This document shows positions 22,725 through 35,640 of a stretch of DNA of 64,000 nt, piece after piece (the first letter of the stretch is position 1; each line of letters opens with the position of its first letter). The notes under the pieces are model-generated. The model worked only from the letters and a program-made list of their open reading frames with translations, was not told the DNA's origin and did no database searches. The position numbers were made by a program, and so were the translations under genes. Source of the DNA: Rhyacichthys aspro (taxonomy: Eukaryota; Chordata; Actinopteri; Gobiiformes; Rhyacichthyidae); NCBI GenBank assembly GCA_036850595.1, contig CM072152.1:20101179-20165178 (forward strand), read 5' to 3'.

Positions 22725-22870
22725 CGCTTCGTTTTCTTCACACTCTCAATTAGCGCTGCCCAATCATTCGCCCAATTAAGTGTTTTTGTGACTTCCTGCG
22801 TCTTTGTGAACGCTCATCTGTCTCCTAATTAGAGCCGTATTAATTAAGACCAGCTACCGAGGGGCTACTG
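22725..22870. promoter_or_regulatory. Strong candidate conserved noncoding element
   Basis: Cores run CTCAATTAGCGCTGCCCAAT, CGCCCAATTAAGTG, then CTCCTAATTAGAGCCG and GTATTAATTAAGACC. CTAATTAG (22,825-22,832) and TTAATTAA (22,840-22,847) are perfect 8-bp palindromes 15 bp apart. Such paired TAATTA sites are classical homeodomain targets. The motif-dense block spans about 145 bp. Confidence 0.5.
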
Positions 22871-24199
22871 ACCGTCACCTCAACATCTCACTCTTCTCTT
22901 TTCAACAATTATGCTTTTTAATGAAATAGATGTGTTATACAGAGGAGTGGGTGGAGAGTTCACGTCATCCAATGCATTGTTTGGCCTGTTTTTAGATAAT
23001 CACCAAAGTTTCATGTGCTAACATTTAGGGGTGGAGCAAGAACTCAAACTTATAAAGAAAAAGTAAGAGATTTTGGTGAATTAAGGGTTGAATTGCTCTA
23101 TATTCCAACAAACATCATGGTTATTGAGTCTTTAATAATAGTTTTATAGTTTACGTCCCGATAAATTCTAACCCTGACGAGCCAGATATCCACAGTACCA
23201 TCTGGGAGGACTCCTGTTAAGTGCAGGTACTTCAAATGAATATGTCTTTATTATGATATCTGTGAGTAACTTCAGTTTTATCAATCAGAGCAGCTCCATG
23301 TTGTTTACGTTAACGGTAAAACAGCTGCTACATCTTCCCCTTCCTGTTAATACTGACATATCATTGGTCACAACGAGCAGGTTAGATGGATTTTCGTGAG
23401 TTTGTAAAGTTTGTAAACTCTCAAATCTTGAGTCCAGCTGCAGAGCAATGTAAGGTTTATCCAATCAGAAGTGAGAACTCAAAAAGAGGTGGTATTTAAA
23501 TATTTGGCGTGTAAATAAATCAGAAACTAGAAATCAACACTAGCCAGCAGGTAATATAATACTGGACTGGTGCAATGTTGGGAAGGGGTAACAGGCCTAA
23601 ACCACCAGATGCTGGATGAATTTTAAGGTTATAGCTTAGTATTAGTCTTAGGTTTTTAGTGTGTAATTCAGTAGATATTCTGGATTAATACCATTGCTTT
23701 TTCTTTTGTTGAAAGATAATTTAAGATAATGTGTTGTGACATTGTATGGTGCTGATCCATACTTCCTTCATGTGTCCCAAACGAACCTATTTACTTTTGA
23801 CAACTCGACAAAGGCTTATAACTTCAAAGTCATTGCATGCATTTCTTCTATTCATTTTAATGTCTTATTTATTATATTGACTATTTACTTATATTTCTGT
23901 TTCTCTAAAGTGGGAATGTGCTGAACTGTTGGGAATATATTTGTTATCAAAAAGGAGTCCCATTTAGAAAAAAAATACTGGACTTTTTCTTTATGGTAAA
24001 TGTCCTACTGCTTTTTATTAATGATTTATTTCATGGTAAAGTGCAAAGCTGACACACAGTTTGAATCTTACCTCAAGTGCTGTAATAAAGTGTTAAGACA
24101 TCTTTACACTCCTCCGCTGCAAATATGTAGAAAAAACCCTGGCAGCTTATAAAAAGGACTATCCATCCAAACTATCTTATCTGCTGCGTTTCTTCACAA
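22871..24199. other. Intergenic DNA, nothing recognised
   Basis: AT-rich. I see no gene, RNA or repeat end that I trust. Confidence 0.6.
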
Positions 24200-24480
24200 A
24201 CTATAAGCAATGAGTCAAAGCGTCCATGCGTGGCTCCTGTGTGCGCTTCTCTGAGCTTTGTTTGAGCTCGAGGATGCTCAATGAGACGCGCAGAGTGTCA
24301 TTTCTCAGGCCTGTCCCGCGAGCTCGCCGAGAGGCTGGAGAGGGGAAAATGGAAGTGTAACAAACAGACTGTTCAATTAGGGGCGGGATGCTGTGAAATT
24401 GCCTCCAAATGATAAGCCTCTATTATAGCAGCGGATGTGTGTACTTGCCCGGTAGGTGAGTAGTTACGTATCTCGCAGGA
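24200..24480. promoter_or_regulatory. Candidate conserved noncoding element
   Basis: A CpG-retaining stretch (GAGACGCGCAGAGTGTC, CCCGCGAGCTCGCCGAG) flows into GTTCAATTAGGGGCGGGATG, CCAAATGATAAGCCTC and TATTATAGCAGCGGATGTG. The GC-box-like GGGGCGGG is beside an ATTA core. No exon signals. It could be an enhancer or a minor promoter. Confidence 0.4.
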
Positions 24481-26533
24481 AGAAAGGAGATACAGGGATT
24501 TTTGGAGGCGGCAGCTTTATAAATATGACAAAACAAACATTAGAGATATTAAACAGTGTGCAAGTCAGGTAATGTAGGAAATGCAGGTGTTATTCAGTTT
24601 GTGTGAAGAGCGTGAAAACTAACAAGTGATCCTTCTTAGCACGAAAATGATTGGGCAGAATAAAGCAGCCCCTCAATAATCTCCCTCTGCAGAATGTGGT
24701 GTGGTTTAAACTGCAGAAATACAGCAAGTGGCCGACAACTTATCAATGAGAACACGATATTTGTACAAGAGTTGCAGTGCTCCCAGAATGTCTGAGAGAT
24801 GAGTTAATATGCCTCAGGTGAGAGGTCAGGACTAGTACCCCTCAGGGCTGTTAAGCAGGTGAATGGTCTGTGTTGGTAAAAGTAGGAGTCGTACTCATCT
24901 GCGGGGCATTAGCATAACTGACCCTCTCTAAAGTTGATGGCCTATTGTTTTTGGTGAAACTGTTTCTGTCTGGGTTTGAATACACAGTTGTAAATAGATG
25001 ACAGATTGTGTCTCAGTCCACCTTCTCTGTTTAATGAGGGCTGTTCTTATTTGACAGAAATTGCTTCTTTTACTCCATTTCAAATCCCTTGGCCTCCCAG
25101 ACCAATATCTGCACATCTCTCTGATGCACAGGACAACATAGATCACAGTGCACTGTTTGTGAGGGTGTAAGTATAGAGTTGGAGAAAGCAGGGTTGTAGT
25201 GAAGTAAACACTTGTTTTTATAAATTAAAGCCCAATTTGTAAGTCTATATGCAAACAGAGCATAAAACACTGAGCTAATCCACTTAGAAGTGGATGGTGC
25301 AGTTTTTGGTGGAATTCACACCAAAGTGGCTGGTCAAACAATAAATGAAGTTGACATATTCCATAAATGTCTTCATACAATCAAACATTGATGAGTTTCT
25401 CCTCAAGCAGTGCTCAGTTTGTCCTCCCTTTCCAAAGGCTACTGTGGACCTGTAAACGTTAAAGTATAGTGACTAATATATTCTATTCTAAATTTTTTCC
25501 CCCACAGTATACCTTATTCTTGATTTTAAGTATTATTAAGTTCATGTTACAGGACCTACAACCTTTTATTATCAGGATAAAACAGTTCAATATTTATTTG
25601 GCAATGACACCAAACACCAAGTATTGTCATTAATCACTCGCGCTACAATGACTCAAATGTTGGTCTGTAACCGTCACAGCATCAAGTTCAACCTTAAAAT
25701 TACTACAGATAATATAAACCAATGCCCCAGGTTGGAAAAGTGCAGTTCAGTCATTTTAGTCACTCACTTGACATCTGATAAAACCAGAGTATATATACTT
25801 ATATTTATATTAAAATAGCATTACTCATTCTCTGAGAAGCAGAAGGTTTACAGAAGCTAAAACTTCCTCCCACTGATACTTGCAACTTAAAAACAAGTTA
25901 AACAAGCAGCTGTTTGACTAATTAAATTGGACTCACAAGTTTGTCTGGATGTGAGATAACAGATGACAAAAACGCACACATGCGCCACAACACTTAAGCA
26001 AACTGTCCAGAAGCAACAGCCCGCTGAGAAAACGATGCATTCAGTGCACCAAAAAGCAACTGTATATATTTAAACTGTTCACGGTTTACTTTTTTTTAGT
26101 TAATTAAAAGACACCAGTCCTGTTATCACTCCTGTGCCTTCCCACTCAGCTCCTATATCTAAAAGATAAACGTGAAGAAAGAAAGAAGAGGGCATCTGAA
26201 TCACCGCAGCCTTATCTATTTACAATAAGCCTGTGAAATGCAGCAGTAAACTAAAGAAATCAATTGCTTTGATTAAGTTGACACCAGTTGGTTATGATCA
26301 CACAAATTCTGCTAAAATGTATGATCAGTTGTACACACTGTATGATGTTGATTAACAAGACAAATAAAACACTTCAAGTGAAAGGTGGATTTTGTTTGAT
26401 AAATTGGAAACACTTTGTCAAATATCTTGAGCAAATTTCTCTGTACAAACTCCCAACCCAGGACCTTGACGTGTGGTAGATAGGTGTGCGCCCTGAGAGA
26501 AGGTCCAGATGTGAGTCCCAGCTGCTTACGTTA
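24481..26533. other. Intergenic DNA, nothing recognised
   Basis: AT-rich. Short open frames on both strands lack recognisable protein content. Confidence 0.6.
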
Positions 26534-26747
26534 ACATTCATTCATTTTCTACCACTTATTCTGTTACAAGTTGAAGCCTGTCCCAGCTGCTCGGGGTGTG
26601 AGGCAGGGCACACCCAGGACAATGGACAATTAATCACAGGCCTGACATTTACAGACAAACACTCACAGACAACCATAAACACTCACATTCATTCACTCTG
26701 AGCAACTCTCCAGATCACCTAAATATTCATGTTTTTACCACAGGACA
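26534..26747 (-). repeat. Fish retroposon tail, reverse orientation
   Basis: Begins CATTCATTCATTTTCTACCA (reverse complement of the terminal GGAAAATGAATGAATG). It continues AAGCCTGTCCCAGCTGCTCG, GGGCACACCCAGGACAATGG, CACTCACATTCATTCACTCT and CACCTAAATATTCATGTTTT. This is the minus-strand version of the GGGATAGGCTCCAG tail seen at 18,961. Confidence 0.75.
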
Positions 26748-27299
26748 GACCTGCAGAGACGGCCATTGCTGATCCCACGAGTGATACTTTTTACTTTTTA
26801 CTTTTTTCTATACTTTTTAACATCTTAAATAACTGCATGTTATTTTACTTACGTAATTTCTGGAAAGGTTAGATAGATACATTACTGTGGCACTGGTGGA
26901 GACATGTAAACAGGGTCAGTGTACTTTACCCCTGGTCTGTTAAAGCCCTGTCTGCCGTGATGGCTTCATTACTGGAGCCTATAGCATGAGCTGCCAGGAT
27001 CCACAAAGAGAATAATCATATTTTTATGGATGACTTCATGGAGCAGAGTAGGAGCCTCACACACTAACAAAGGTGTGCAGGTATGATGTTTGAGTCCCTA
27101 TCCTGCTGAAATCAGCAGACCTTACCATTGGTGTTTTCCTTAAGCAGATTCCTGACAGTGAAAAATGTGCGTATTCTCGAGTTTAGACGGTGTGTGTATT
27201 AATGTACGAGAGGCTTTTAGGGAAAGGGAAGGCTGATAAATAGTCTCAGTATTTATGCATGAGCTTCTAAACAAGTAGCATGAACTGTGCCCTGCTGCT
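26748..27299. other. Intergenic DNA, nothing recognised
   Basis: Contains the low-complexity TACTTTTTACTTTTTACTTT run near 26,785. No gene is seen. Confidence 0.55.
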
Positions 27300-27660
27300 T
27301 ACTGCACTGTAAAGACCCTGCACAGTGAATTTGTCCACTTAACGCCCTCCCTGCTTCTATTATCCTTGATCAATAGCTTCGGGTGACTGGAGTGGTCCCC
27401 CATGTGTTGAGGGGCCAATCTTCTTCCCCTTACCAGCTGGCCTTCGCAAGCCCACCTACAAGACAGATCGAAAACAGTAGCGCAGGAGCGGGGCTGTTTA
27501 CCTGCGTGCACTCACAAACTGGCACCTCCACCGATCCCACCACACCAGGCGGGCTGCTAACAGATGGGCATTAATGGTAAAGCCCCCCACAGCCATTCTG
27601 TAGCCACTGGGTTGAGGGAAAGTCCTAAGATTAATAGCCCACAGTCACTAAGTAGATGTT
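27300..27660. promoter_or_regulatory. Candidate noncoding regulatory island
   Basis: A GC-richer, non-repetitive block starts with TATTATCCTTGATCAATAGC. It continues through GGGGCCAATCTTCTTCCCC, CAGATCGAAAACAGTAGCGC and GATGGGCATTAATGGTAAAG. Both strands are open for 63-70 codons, but the peptides have no identity. Enhancer reading is inference. Confidence 0.35.
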
Positions 27661-28417
27661 TTTATGCATTCTGCCCAGGTTCATCATGCTGACCTCAGCT
27701 GGAAAAGCTCATTGTGGAGTTGGGTTTTCTCACACTGGTCCATGTTCTCTTGTTTCCATAAGCAGCCCTTACTGTTGAGGAAGAGGGGAGCTGTATCCAG
27801 GAAGTGTTTTAATAATGTATTTAATATGAGCAGAAATAAAAATGAGACAGTGGGCTGTGGCTGGAAATGATTTTGTTGATGATGAACAACTGTTTTATTC
27901 TTCTTGGTCGTGCTGCAGCCCCAGCTCGAGCAGGTGTTGGTGATGTGGAGTAAAGAGCAGCATGTGGAAGAAACGTGCTTCAATAATGCTGCCCACAGCT
28001 GCAATTACATGCATCATGTGAACACAGATACATAAAAGTCAGATAATATGTGAGTGAACACCTGGTGCAGGGAGCGTCAGATGGACAGTAATGCGTTACT
28101 TTAGTGTAATGCATATGTCTTGGCTTCCATTGTTATTTTCAGAGAACAGAATGGCTCTTTGTCTTAACACATTGTATTCTCAGCCTCTCTGCAGCAACTG
28201 GGTAAAGACCTTGGAACTCAATGTTGTGGCTTTATGGTTTTTAAAAGAGCTCATGAACATACATGATAACACAGTATTGAGTTCTTTTTAAAATACAATT
28301 CTTAAAGTAGTAGATTTGATAATAATATCTGTGTCCAACATTAGTGATATTTTACAAGCTAGGACCACAGCTTTTGAGAACTTGTTGTTTGCGTCTGACT
28401 TCGGCAACATTTGGGGT
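27661..28417. other. Intergenic DNA, nothing recognised
   Basis: No gene or repeat recognised. The minus-strand 106-codon frame at 27,684-28,004 lacks any known motif. Confidence 0.55.
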
Positions 28418-28556
28418 ACCTCCATAGCTCACCTGGTACACCTGGCACTCATAGGAGATTCCTGCTTGGGTCATATGTTCAGTGTCATTCCACCATCCAT
28501 CTACTATTCCATCTACTTTCTCTATCAAATAAATGCAAAAAGGCCCAAAAAAGTAA
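28418..28556 (+). mobile_element. tRNA-derived SINE
   Basis: The head CTCCATAGCTCACCTGGTAC resembles a tRNA A-box (TAGCTCACCTGGTAGAGC). It is followed by CCTGGCACTCATAGGAGATT, then a short body with TTCAGTGTCATTCCACCATC, and ends CTCTATCAAATAAATGCAAA and AAGGCCCAAAAAAG. The TCAAATAAANGCAAAAAGGCCCAAA tail is one I know from percomorph SINEs. The B-box is degraded. At 140 bp it is close to a full short SINE. Confidence 0.7.
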
Positions 28557-31500
28557 CATTCAGTCTCAAAAAGATTAAAATATGTAGTCTTAAGGTTATT
28601 TGATGGTTTCATGCATAAAAACATAAAAAGGAAGAGCATCCCCTCTTTCTCAGGCACAGTGCACGTAACTCACTAGACACTCTTTCAGCACGTTACCATC
28701 TCGAGGGAATAGTACATGACACCAGATAAACACAACTCTTCACACATATCATGCTTAAAACAGATATTCAGACAACAGTCCCATGTGAGTTTGAAGACAA
28801 AGTCCTGTGTATATATTGTCTAATAGGGTTGTTGAAATAAATTTAAAGCAAGATTTAGAAAAAAATATGTACAGACATTCTGTTAAAGTTCCATGACCAG
28901 ACCATGAGCAGTTTTCATCTGTGGTCTCACACATTAATCAAATGACTTTACCATCACTTTTAAAGTGACTGTAGCGTACCAGGAGCCTAATTGTTGTGGT
29001 CCATATGGAAAACTTGGTGCATGAACATAAAAAACACCTAAAGACAACATGAGCCTTAGACCTAACATCACTGTATTGTTCCTTGGGTTAATACTGTGTC
29101 GAAACATTTCACCGATGTGACATTTGCCTCAGCATTTCATGTAATAATAAAACATCACATCTCTTAATCAATAACTAGGGAAATTGCTTATAGATTTTAG
29201 AGGCAGTGTAATCCAGAGGTTCTAGACTAGATCACCAAACAAAGAAGACAGAGTGAGCATTGAGTTATTCCAAAGTTACGCTGAGCTGCTAATCACAGAC
29301 AGATTATTGTCAAGTAATAAATGTAACTCTGCAAACTGTGATTATCAAGTATACGGCGAGGGTGAAAACTCAAGGGCAGCGAGACGGATAGAAGAACGAT
29401 GATGATGATGAGATAAGCCATAAATTGGAATGTCTCTCTGTCTGCAGATGAGATGGGGAATATAGTGTAATGGTGCTACTCCCCTGGAGCTGGTCTGTAC
29501 AGAGACGACAGTCCACTCTGGTTTGTCCATGTTTGCAAGTCAGCGCTGTTTCTGATTCACCCCTGCCTCGACTCCCGGGCTTTAATTATGCCTTAGACGT
29601 GACTCGGTAGCCTCTCTCTGAGCATAAATACATAAATAGATAAAATATAAGTGGAAAAAATACCGGCAAGTGGACGGAGAGCCCCGCACAACAGCTACTG
29701 CTCACATAAACACAATAAGAACCATTCAGCAGCTGCACAACTGGGACTCCAGCAAGTCATTTAAAGAATACAATCCAGTGGCTAGATCTACATATAAAAA
29801 AAGGAACAGCATGTGTTTGCAGACAGGCAGTTACTCAAGGGTCCATGAGGGCGCAAACTATAAAAAAGTCTTTAGTGTGCTCATGTGTGTCTTATAAAAG
29901 GTACACAAAGTTTTAAAGCCCAAATCTGAAGTCTGGTTGGGCATTTTCTCGTAAGGATTGCAGCTCACAGCCGACAAGGATTCGCAAAATGTAATCTAAC
30001 ATCACATAATTTGTCAAGGTTGGACCATAACAAAATCCATGTGAGTTCAGGGCCAGAAACTCTGTTGTGGGATGACCAAAAATGGAAATACAGAGAGATC
30101 TCATTGACCAGTCAGAGTGGACTGGACATGAGGACTGGGGGACCTTAAAGGGGACAGAAGAGTAGAGCAATTAGAATTTGAATGTAACACGAGAACATTC
30201 AGTCAAGGTCCCGAGGTTTTTAGAATCCAGTCATTTAGCTCCAGCCTGAGCCTCACTGCCTCAGAATATAAAGCCTTATAGTCTATGTCTCTCGCCTTTA
30301 TTATGTGTCTAGCGGCGTATGTAGAATACATATGTGGGTGCACTATAGACCATTAACCAGGGAGAAGGATCACAAAATGATTTCATGAGCAGTGTAAGGA
30401 ACATGGTATGCAGTGTTATACAATAAATTTTCAATAGCAGGTATTGTACCAGCCTCACAGCCACTGACAAGCCGAGGGAAGAATGCGTCGAGACTATATT
30501 ATAACCCCGATCAGACAGCGCCGGTGTTTCCAAAACCCTTGGACTCCATCATTACCTATTCAGAGCCTATTCCTGCTGACTGTCATGGGACTCATTACTC
30601 CATTGCTTTGTGCAGCTGCAGACAGTGGTGTGGCTGTGCGGTGGGTAAGAGAGAGAAGGCAAACGCTGACCCGGGGCACCTGCTCCGACATGCAGTGTCT
30701 ATCAACACACACACAGAGCATCCACAGGGTTTGACCGCACTGAGGGAGATTTAGAGGTAAAGAGAGGTGAGGACAGTCCACCAACTGCTCACAGCCCACT
30801 AGACTTTATGCAGCCTGCATCTGGATGGGACACTGCAGGTCAGTTAATTGTGGCTCCAACACAGTCTCCAAGAATAATTTCACTCCCACAAATATGTTTA
30901 ATGTGTACATTTGCTGTCAGACAAATGTATGAGCATTTATGAGCTTTCTCTTGATAGGTGAGGCAATAGGGGTAAGGGGATGGTGGGGGAGACACAAGTT
31001 AGTGTCTCACCAAAAAGTTATTAAGTCAAGTTCAAAAAATCATATTTTGCAAACTTTGTTGCACAAACACACATTCTTTTCTACATTCATAACTATTCAG
31101 ATTTTACCATCACTCCCTAAATCTATCAAATTCATGCCTTTGGGGGTCAAAGTTCACATTAGTAATATTGGTAGATCTTTCATAAATAAATACAGTATGT
31201 GGGGCATAATTAGAAGACAGTCATCTGTAATGAGGTGCAGCAGTACTTCATTATTGTAAACTAAGTCCATAGTTACCCATCCATGTTTTTCCATTTATGT
31301 ATTATATTATTGTAAGTTTGATTTTTATACACATCCATCAGTAATTAATTTCTATAGTTTCTGAACATACTTTGTACATACTGTATATACTCTGCACTTA
31401 AAATAATTGTGCTTCTGGTTAGATGGTTTACTTGTTGTACATCTTATAACAACTATGTTTTTTATATTTGTGTCCAATACATTTCAGAGCTCAAAGTTAT

Positions 31501-32239
31501 AAGGAGAACTACGTGGCATTCGAGAAAAAATGAATTGTCTTCATTCCATTACTTTCTGCTCTTCTCTCACAAAACTCTCAGACCTGTGGCCCTCGGTAAA
31601 TGAGTACTCACCTGTCACTCGGCCCAGTCTGCAACAACACATATTAACCACAATAAGTGAAAAGCTTTAGGAGCAACCATCAGGATGAAACAGACCAGAA
31701 TGAACTGGTCTGTGAGATGGATGGATTTGCAGATGTGAATTTTCAGCTCTGGCCAAACACACACTCTTCTCTGTGTTATATGATCCAGAAAGAGCGCAAT
31801 AATGGAAACGCCTGGAGCTGTGAGGGGATTGTCTTCTCCACAGCTATGACTCTCCACTGTCCACTGCCTCACAATCCTTCAGAGCACAACCTTCAGCCAA
31901 CCAACCAAAACGTGGCTCATTACAAACGAATTGCTGCAGGAGAAAAAATAAATAAAAATCACAATTTACACACTGTTTGTGTTAATTTGTTTGTATAGAT
32001 ACACCTAGAGAGATACCTGTTTCAATCAGATTTTTTAACACAAATAACATTAATCTTTCCCAAACAGTGTGATTCATTTCAGCTGTGTTTGTCTTAGTGC
32101 CTCTCGCTCCTCATCAACGTAACATTAACATAGAAAAACAGAGCATTAACATAAGGAAAGCCCTGCAAATGCCCATATATGGACATAAGGCGGAGATTTA
32201 CTGAAGGTCTATCAAGGCAGCGAAGCCTGACAGTTTAGC
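28557..32239. other. Intergenic DNA, nothing firm
   Basis: Long stretch without recognisable genes. It contains (GAT)n at 29,398-29,411. A mixed-composition patch at 30,480-30,760 has plus-strand frames of 83 and 113 codons and a minus frame of 79, none with known motifs. The region 31,657-31,998 has a plus frame of 113 codons, also unrecognised. No paired splice signals are convincing. Confidence 0.5.
29398..29411 (+). repeat. Short (GAT)n run
   Basis: Four to five GAT units. It is a simple repeat of little note. Confidence 0.8.
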
Positions 32240-32345
32240 GCAAACCAGGAAATGAGAAGTTTATTCATCTTCTTTTGATTACTGGGTGTCAGGAGCCTAT
32301 TCCAGCATCTCTGGGCCTTAGGTGGGGTGATAATGTAAGTCTGAA
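32240..32345 (-). repeat. Fish retroposon tail, reverse orientation
   Basis: CAGGAGCCTATTCCAGCATC, then TCTGGGCCTTAGGTGGGGTG, is the reverse complement of the tail core (CACCCCGCCT...GCTGGGATAGGCTCC). GTTTATTCATCTTCTTTTGA upstream corresponds to its AT-rich terminus. Confidence 0.65.
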
Positions 32346-33039
32346 TGAGGCCTGCAGAATACAAGTTTAACATAACTGCAGCCAGCTGTATAGAAGTATA
32401 TTGGCTGCTGTGTTGTTTACTGAGAGCAAATGGAGCAAGAATACTAAGAATGCATGTGTTACTGTACCATATAATGGCTTCTGTTACATTCGTATTCATA
32501 GTGACTCCTTTAAGCTTTAGTAATATGTATATGTATCTCGGTTTAACAGTGTTTGATGAGGAAGCACAGGCTCTAAAATCAATTTCTGTATAAACTGTTA
32601 ATTGGTGTTTTTGAGAAGAGCCTTTAGTTAAGAGCCTTGTGACTCGTAGCTTGTAGCCTAAATGCATCTGAAAATTGAGCCACTTGCTAATGGTTTCTAC
32701 CCACTCACTGACAGCACACACATATAGCTAATCAGTTGCCAGTGGCCAAAACATTTCTGCAGAATTGAACTTCATCCAAAATCATATGCAGCTCATGTGG
32801 CTTAATAAACAGGTCCAAAAATTGTCCAGTTAATATGAAGTGTGACAAATCTGGTTGTTTACAATATTTTATTTTATATATAATATTTTATCTGGTTATC
32901 AGATAGATTAAGGTTGTTATATAATGCTTTTGTGTGGCTTATTATATGCACTGGGAAAAATACGAAACAAGGCCTAAATGGAAACAGAAACAACACAAAT
33001 GTAATGTAATTGCCTTTTGCTTTTCACTTTTTTTTTCTC
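32346..33039. other. Intergenic DNA, nothing recognised
   Basis: The minus-strand frame 32,212-32,721 (169 codons) runs through the retroposon tail and has no recognisable domain, so it is not a gene. The rest is AT-rich. Confidence 0.6.
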
Positions 33040-33240
33040 AGTTTTGTTTTGACTGAACGGACTTGTACAGAAGATGATTGGATCAGCCCCAGTTTAGGCC
33101 AGAGGCTATTACAGATTATGTCCTACTTTGTGGATCCAATTCCTCCAACGCTGTATATGGCACGTTCCTGATGACAAGAAATTAGCCCAGTTCAATTAGC
33201 ACCATCATTAGTGGCTCATTAAACAGGTGTGCCTTCTCCA
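33040..33240. promoter_or_regulatory. Strong candidate conserved noncoding element
   Basis: GAAGATGATTGGATCAGCCC, GAGGCTATTACAGATTATG, TTTGTGGATCCAATTCCTCC, CAGTTCAATTAGCACCATCA and CATTAGTGGCTCATTAAACA occur within 200 bp. The sequence has even composition, many ATTA cores and no open frame, with less organised flanks. Typical of fish developmental enhancers. Inferred. Confidence 0.5.
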
Positions 33241-35169
33241 CATTAGAGACCACTTGGAAATGTCACAATGTACACAGATCATCTCTGCACATGGCGCTGA
33301 CCAACCCCCTTCACTCTTCAGTCTTTTCTGCTTCTCACTCTGTCTTTGCCGCTTTTTACTTGTAATTCTGACGCTAAAGAGAAAAACAATCAACTGAGAA
33401 GAATAATGTGGTTCAAACACACTTTACTTACACATTCAGCTCAGCACATGATACAACTGTTAATATAAATGAAACAAAAAACGGATAATCGTGCATGGCC
33501 ATTTGTTTTGGTTGTTAATGGTTTATTGAGTCAATGACAGTTTGTTTTCACACACTGTTAGTGCTGTAATTGAGCAGAAAAAAGTGAACCAACTTAAAAG
33601 TAGAAGAAAAATCAAGTCAACCACAATTTTCTACCTGGATTTCAATTGATCTTAAATAATAAAACACAGGTTTGCAACAAAAGTTATGTCAGTAAAGTCA
33701 GCATTACAGCAATAGGTGCTCCACTACGCAGATCACTATACACTACATAAATACACTATAAAACATACTTTTTACAGAGGTCTTCCATTTTGGTCATTTG
33801 TAAAAATCATTAAAACATTCCACATTGGCTTTTTCATTCAATTATAGTACAAAAAGTATTGTAAAGGACCCATTAGTTACAGAATGAAATAACTGATTCT
33901 CATAATGGTGATGTATTCACTGTGGTTGGAATTGAATATTCATATGGAATAAATACATACACTTATCTGACTCCTATTGTTTCTAAATGTATTTTTGGAG
34001 GTGTTAGGACGTATACAATGCTATATTGTCACTATATTGATGAATTTCCACATTTCATTTACAACATTCAGTTTTGTCGCACTTTATTTAACAAACATAC
34101 CCTCCTTTTCATACCTTTATCTGTGTCTAGCGAATCATTTAATGCAAATGGATTTATCCCAATTTTTTGAATCTCATGAAAGTTACTCAATTCAATGCAG
34201 TTGTCTTTCTTTAAATATTCTACACACAAATATTAGACACATAATAAAGCTGTCAAGATCTGTGTCAATGTGAGGCGGATGACACCTTCAGCTGTTGGTA
34301 TTTCATAAAATGGTGTAAAAAGATGTAACAGAGTTGTAATATAACCAACTTAATCAACCTAAATGTTTCCGAAAACCTGACACATACACCTCATGAATCA
34401 AAAGTTAATGCCTGAATGACCAGTTTTGGACTCACATGTTTTTCTGGTGTTAAGAAAAAGAGGTTGGTGTTTTGAAAACCAAAGGAATAGAGAAGTCTGG
34501 TTCAACTACAGGTAATAGTTTGCAGTCTCTGGTTGACCACCCCCTGCATTGGGCTTTTGAAAAACAGAGAGCAGCCAATGGATGTCTGAGATCAGAAAAC
34601 TGCACACAAACCCCTTGAACCCAGCACCAATAAGACTGAATAATCTATCAGTCTGTGGAAGAGGAAGTCTGAATCAGTTTATTTGAAGAGACCTAACAAT
34701 TGAATTCTCCATTGCGGATTAAAAAAGTGATTTTGAAATTGAATTGAAAGACATAAAGCCTGGTCCTAGAAGTCTGTGAACACATTCAATGTGTCAGTTT
34801 GTGATCTAATACAAACTGGGTCTGTCACCACAGGATGAGAAATGTGCTATTTGTTTCTATATTAAAGTTTCAATTGAAATCAGGCTGGCTGCATCTCCTG
34901 CTATGCAAAACTAAATGCTCATTTGGCTAGAGCAAACTGAATAGATATATATGTATATGCACATTACATTCCTCTGTCTCTGCACACACTTTAATGTAAA
35001 TGCTTGCATGAAGACCTTTTCTGTATTAGTCTATGTTTTTCTGCCTCTTTCTCATTTGCAAATACGTCCAATTTCCTCCTCCACCGGCTGCATTTCTCAG
35101 CTCTAGAGACACATACAGTATATACCTCTGCTGTGTGTCAGCTCGCTCTCTTCCCTTCTCCACTTCCAG
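33241..35169. other. Intergenic DNA, nothing recognised
   Basis: AT-rich throughout. Plus-strand frames at 33,922-34,273 are rich in Tyr, Phe, Ile and Ser, as expected of translated AT-rich noncoding DNA. Confidence 0.6.
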
Positions 35170-35640
35170 TCATTGTGATCCCTCTTAAACATGTCAGTCT
35201 CTGGATGTGCTCCAGGAGGGACGCCACAGTTACCATCATCCGACTCGGCTCCAGGGAATCCAAATAGTGAGCAAAACGCTGCAGTAATAGCGTCCGCGTT
35301 CATACATAGAGGAGGCATGTGGGGCCTGTGGGACGGGTCTGAAAAAACACTGTCACACGTGAGTGTAGATTTATACCGAAACAAAAATGGAGGGAGTGAT
35401 TGCTGGCAGATGATCGTTTTAAAGGGAATGCCTCCTAACGAGCTCCCAGGATGCTTTGGGAGGGGAACCCAGGAAAGCACCGAGGAGCTCATTAACAGCC
35501 ACAGCCCATCTCTGCTGGCTGCCATCTCCTGCCCTACCCTGCTCCATCCATTAAGCAAATGGAAGAACAGGACCTGAGCATTGTATCCCATTTTGGACCA
35601 TGCATAATAATGAGCTGTGTGCATCTGGGTTCGGTGTATG
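35170..35640. promoter_or_regulatory. Constrained-looking island open on both strands
   Basis: About 470 bp, distinctly less AT-rich than its flanks, with CpGs retained (GTCCGCGTTC, CATCCGACTCGGC). Conserved-element-like motifs include GAGGAGCTCATTAACAGCC, GCTCCATCCATTAAGCAAAT and GACCATGCATAATAATGAGC. A plus frame of 128 codons (35,191-35,577) and a minus frame of 187 codons (35,103-35,666) overlap. Neither peptide resembles a family I know, and neither has convincing splice boundaries. Most likely a long noncoding element with few stops. An unrecognised exon cannot be excluded. Confidence 0.4.

Noticed and set aside
26780..26830. End of a TACTTTTTACTTTT-type DNA transposon
   Set aside because: Only a low-complexity run is visible. 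No inverted ends or target duplication.
28418..28470. A functional tRNA gene
   Set aside because: The A-box-like head is followed by a degraded B-box and a SINE body and tail. No cloverleaf with an anticodon stem can be drawn.
32212..32721. 169-codon minus-strand open frame
   Set aside because: It runs through a retroposon tail (32,240-32,345) and AT-rich DNA. The peptide has no protein-like pattern.
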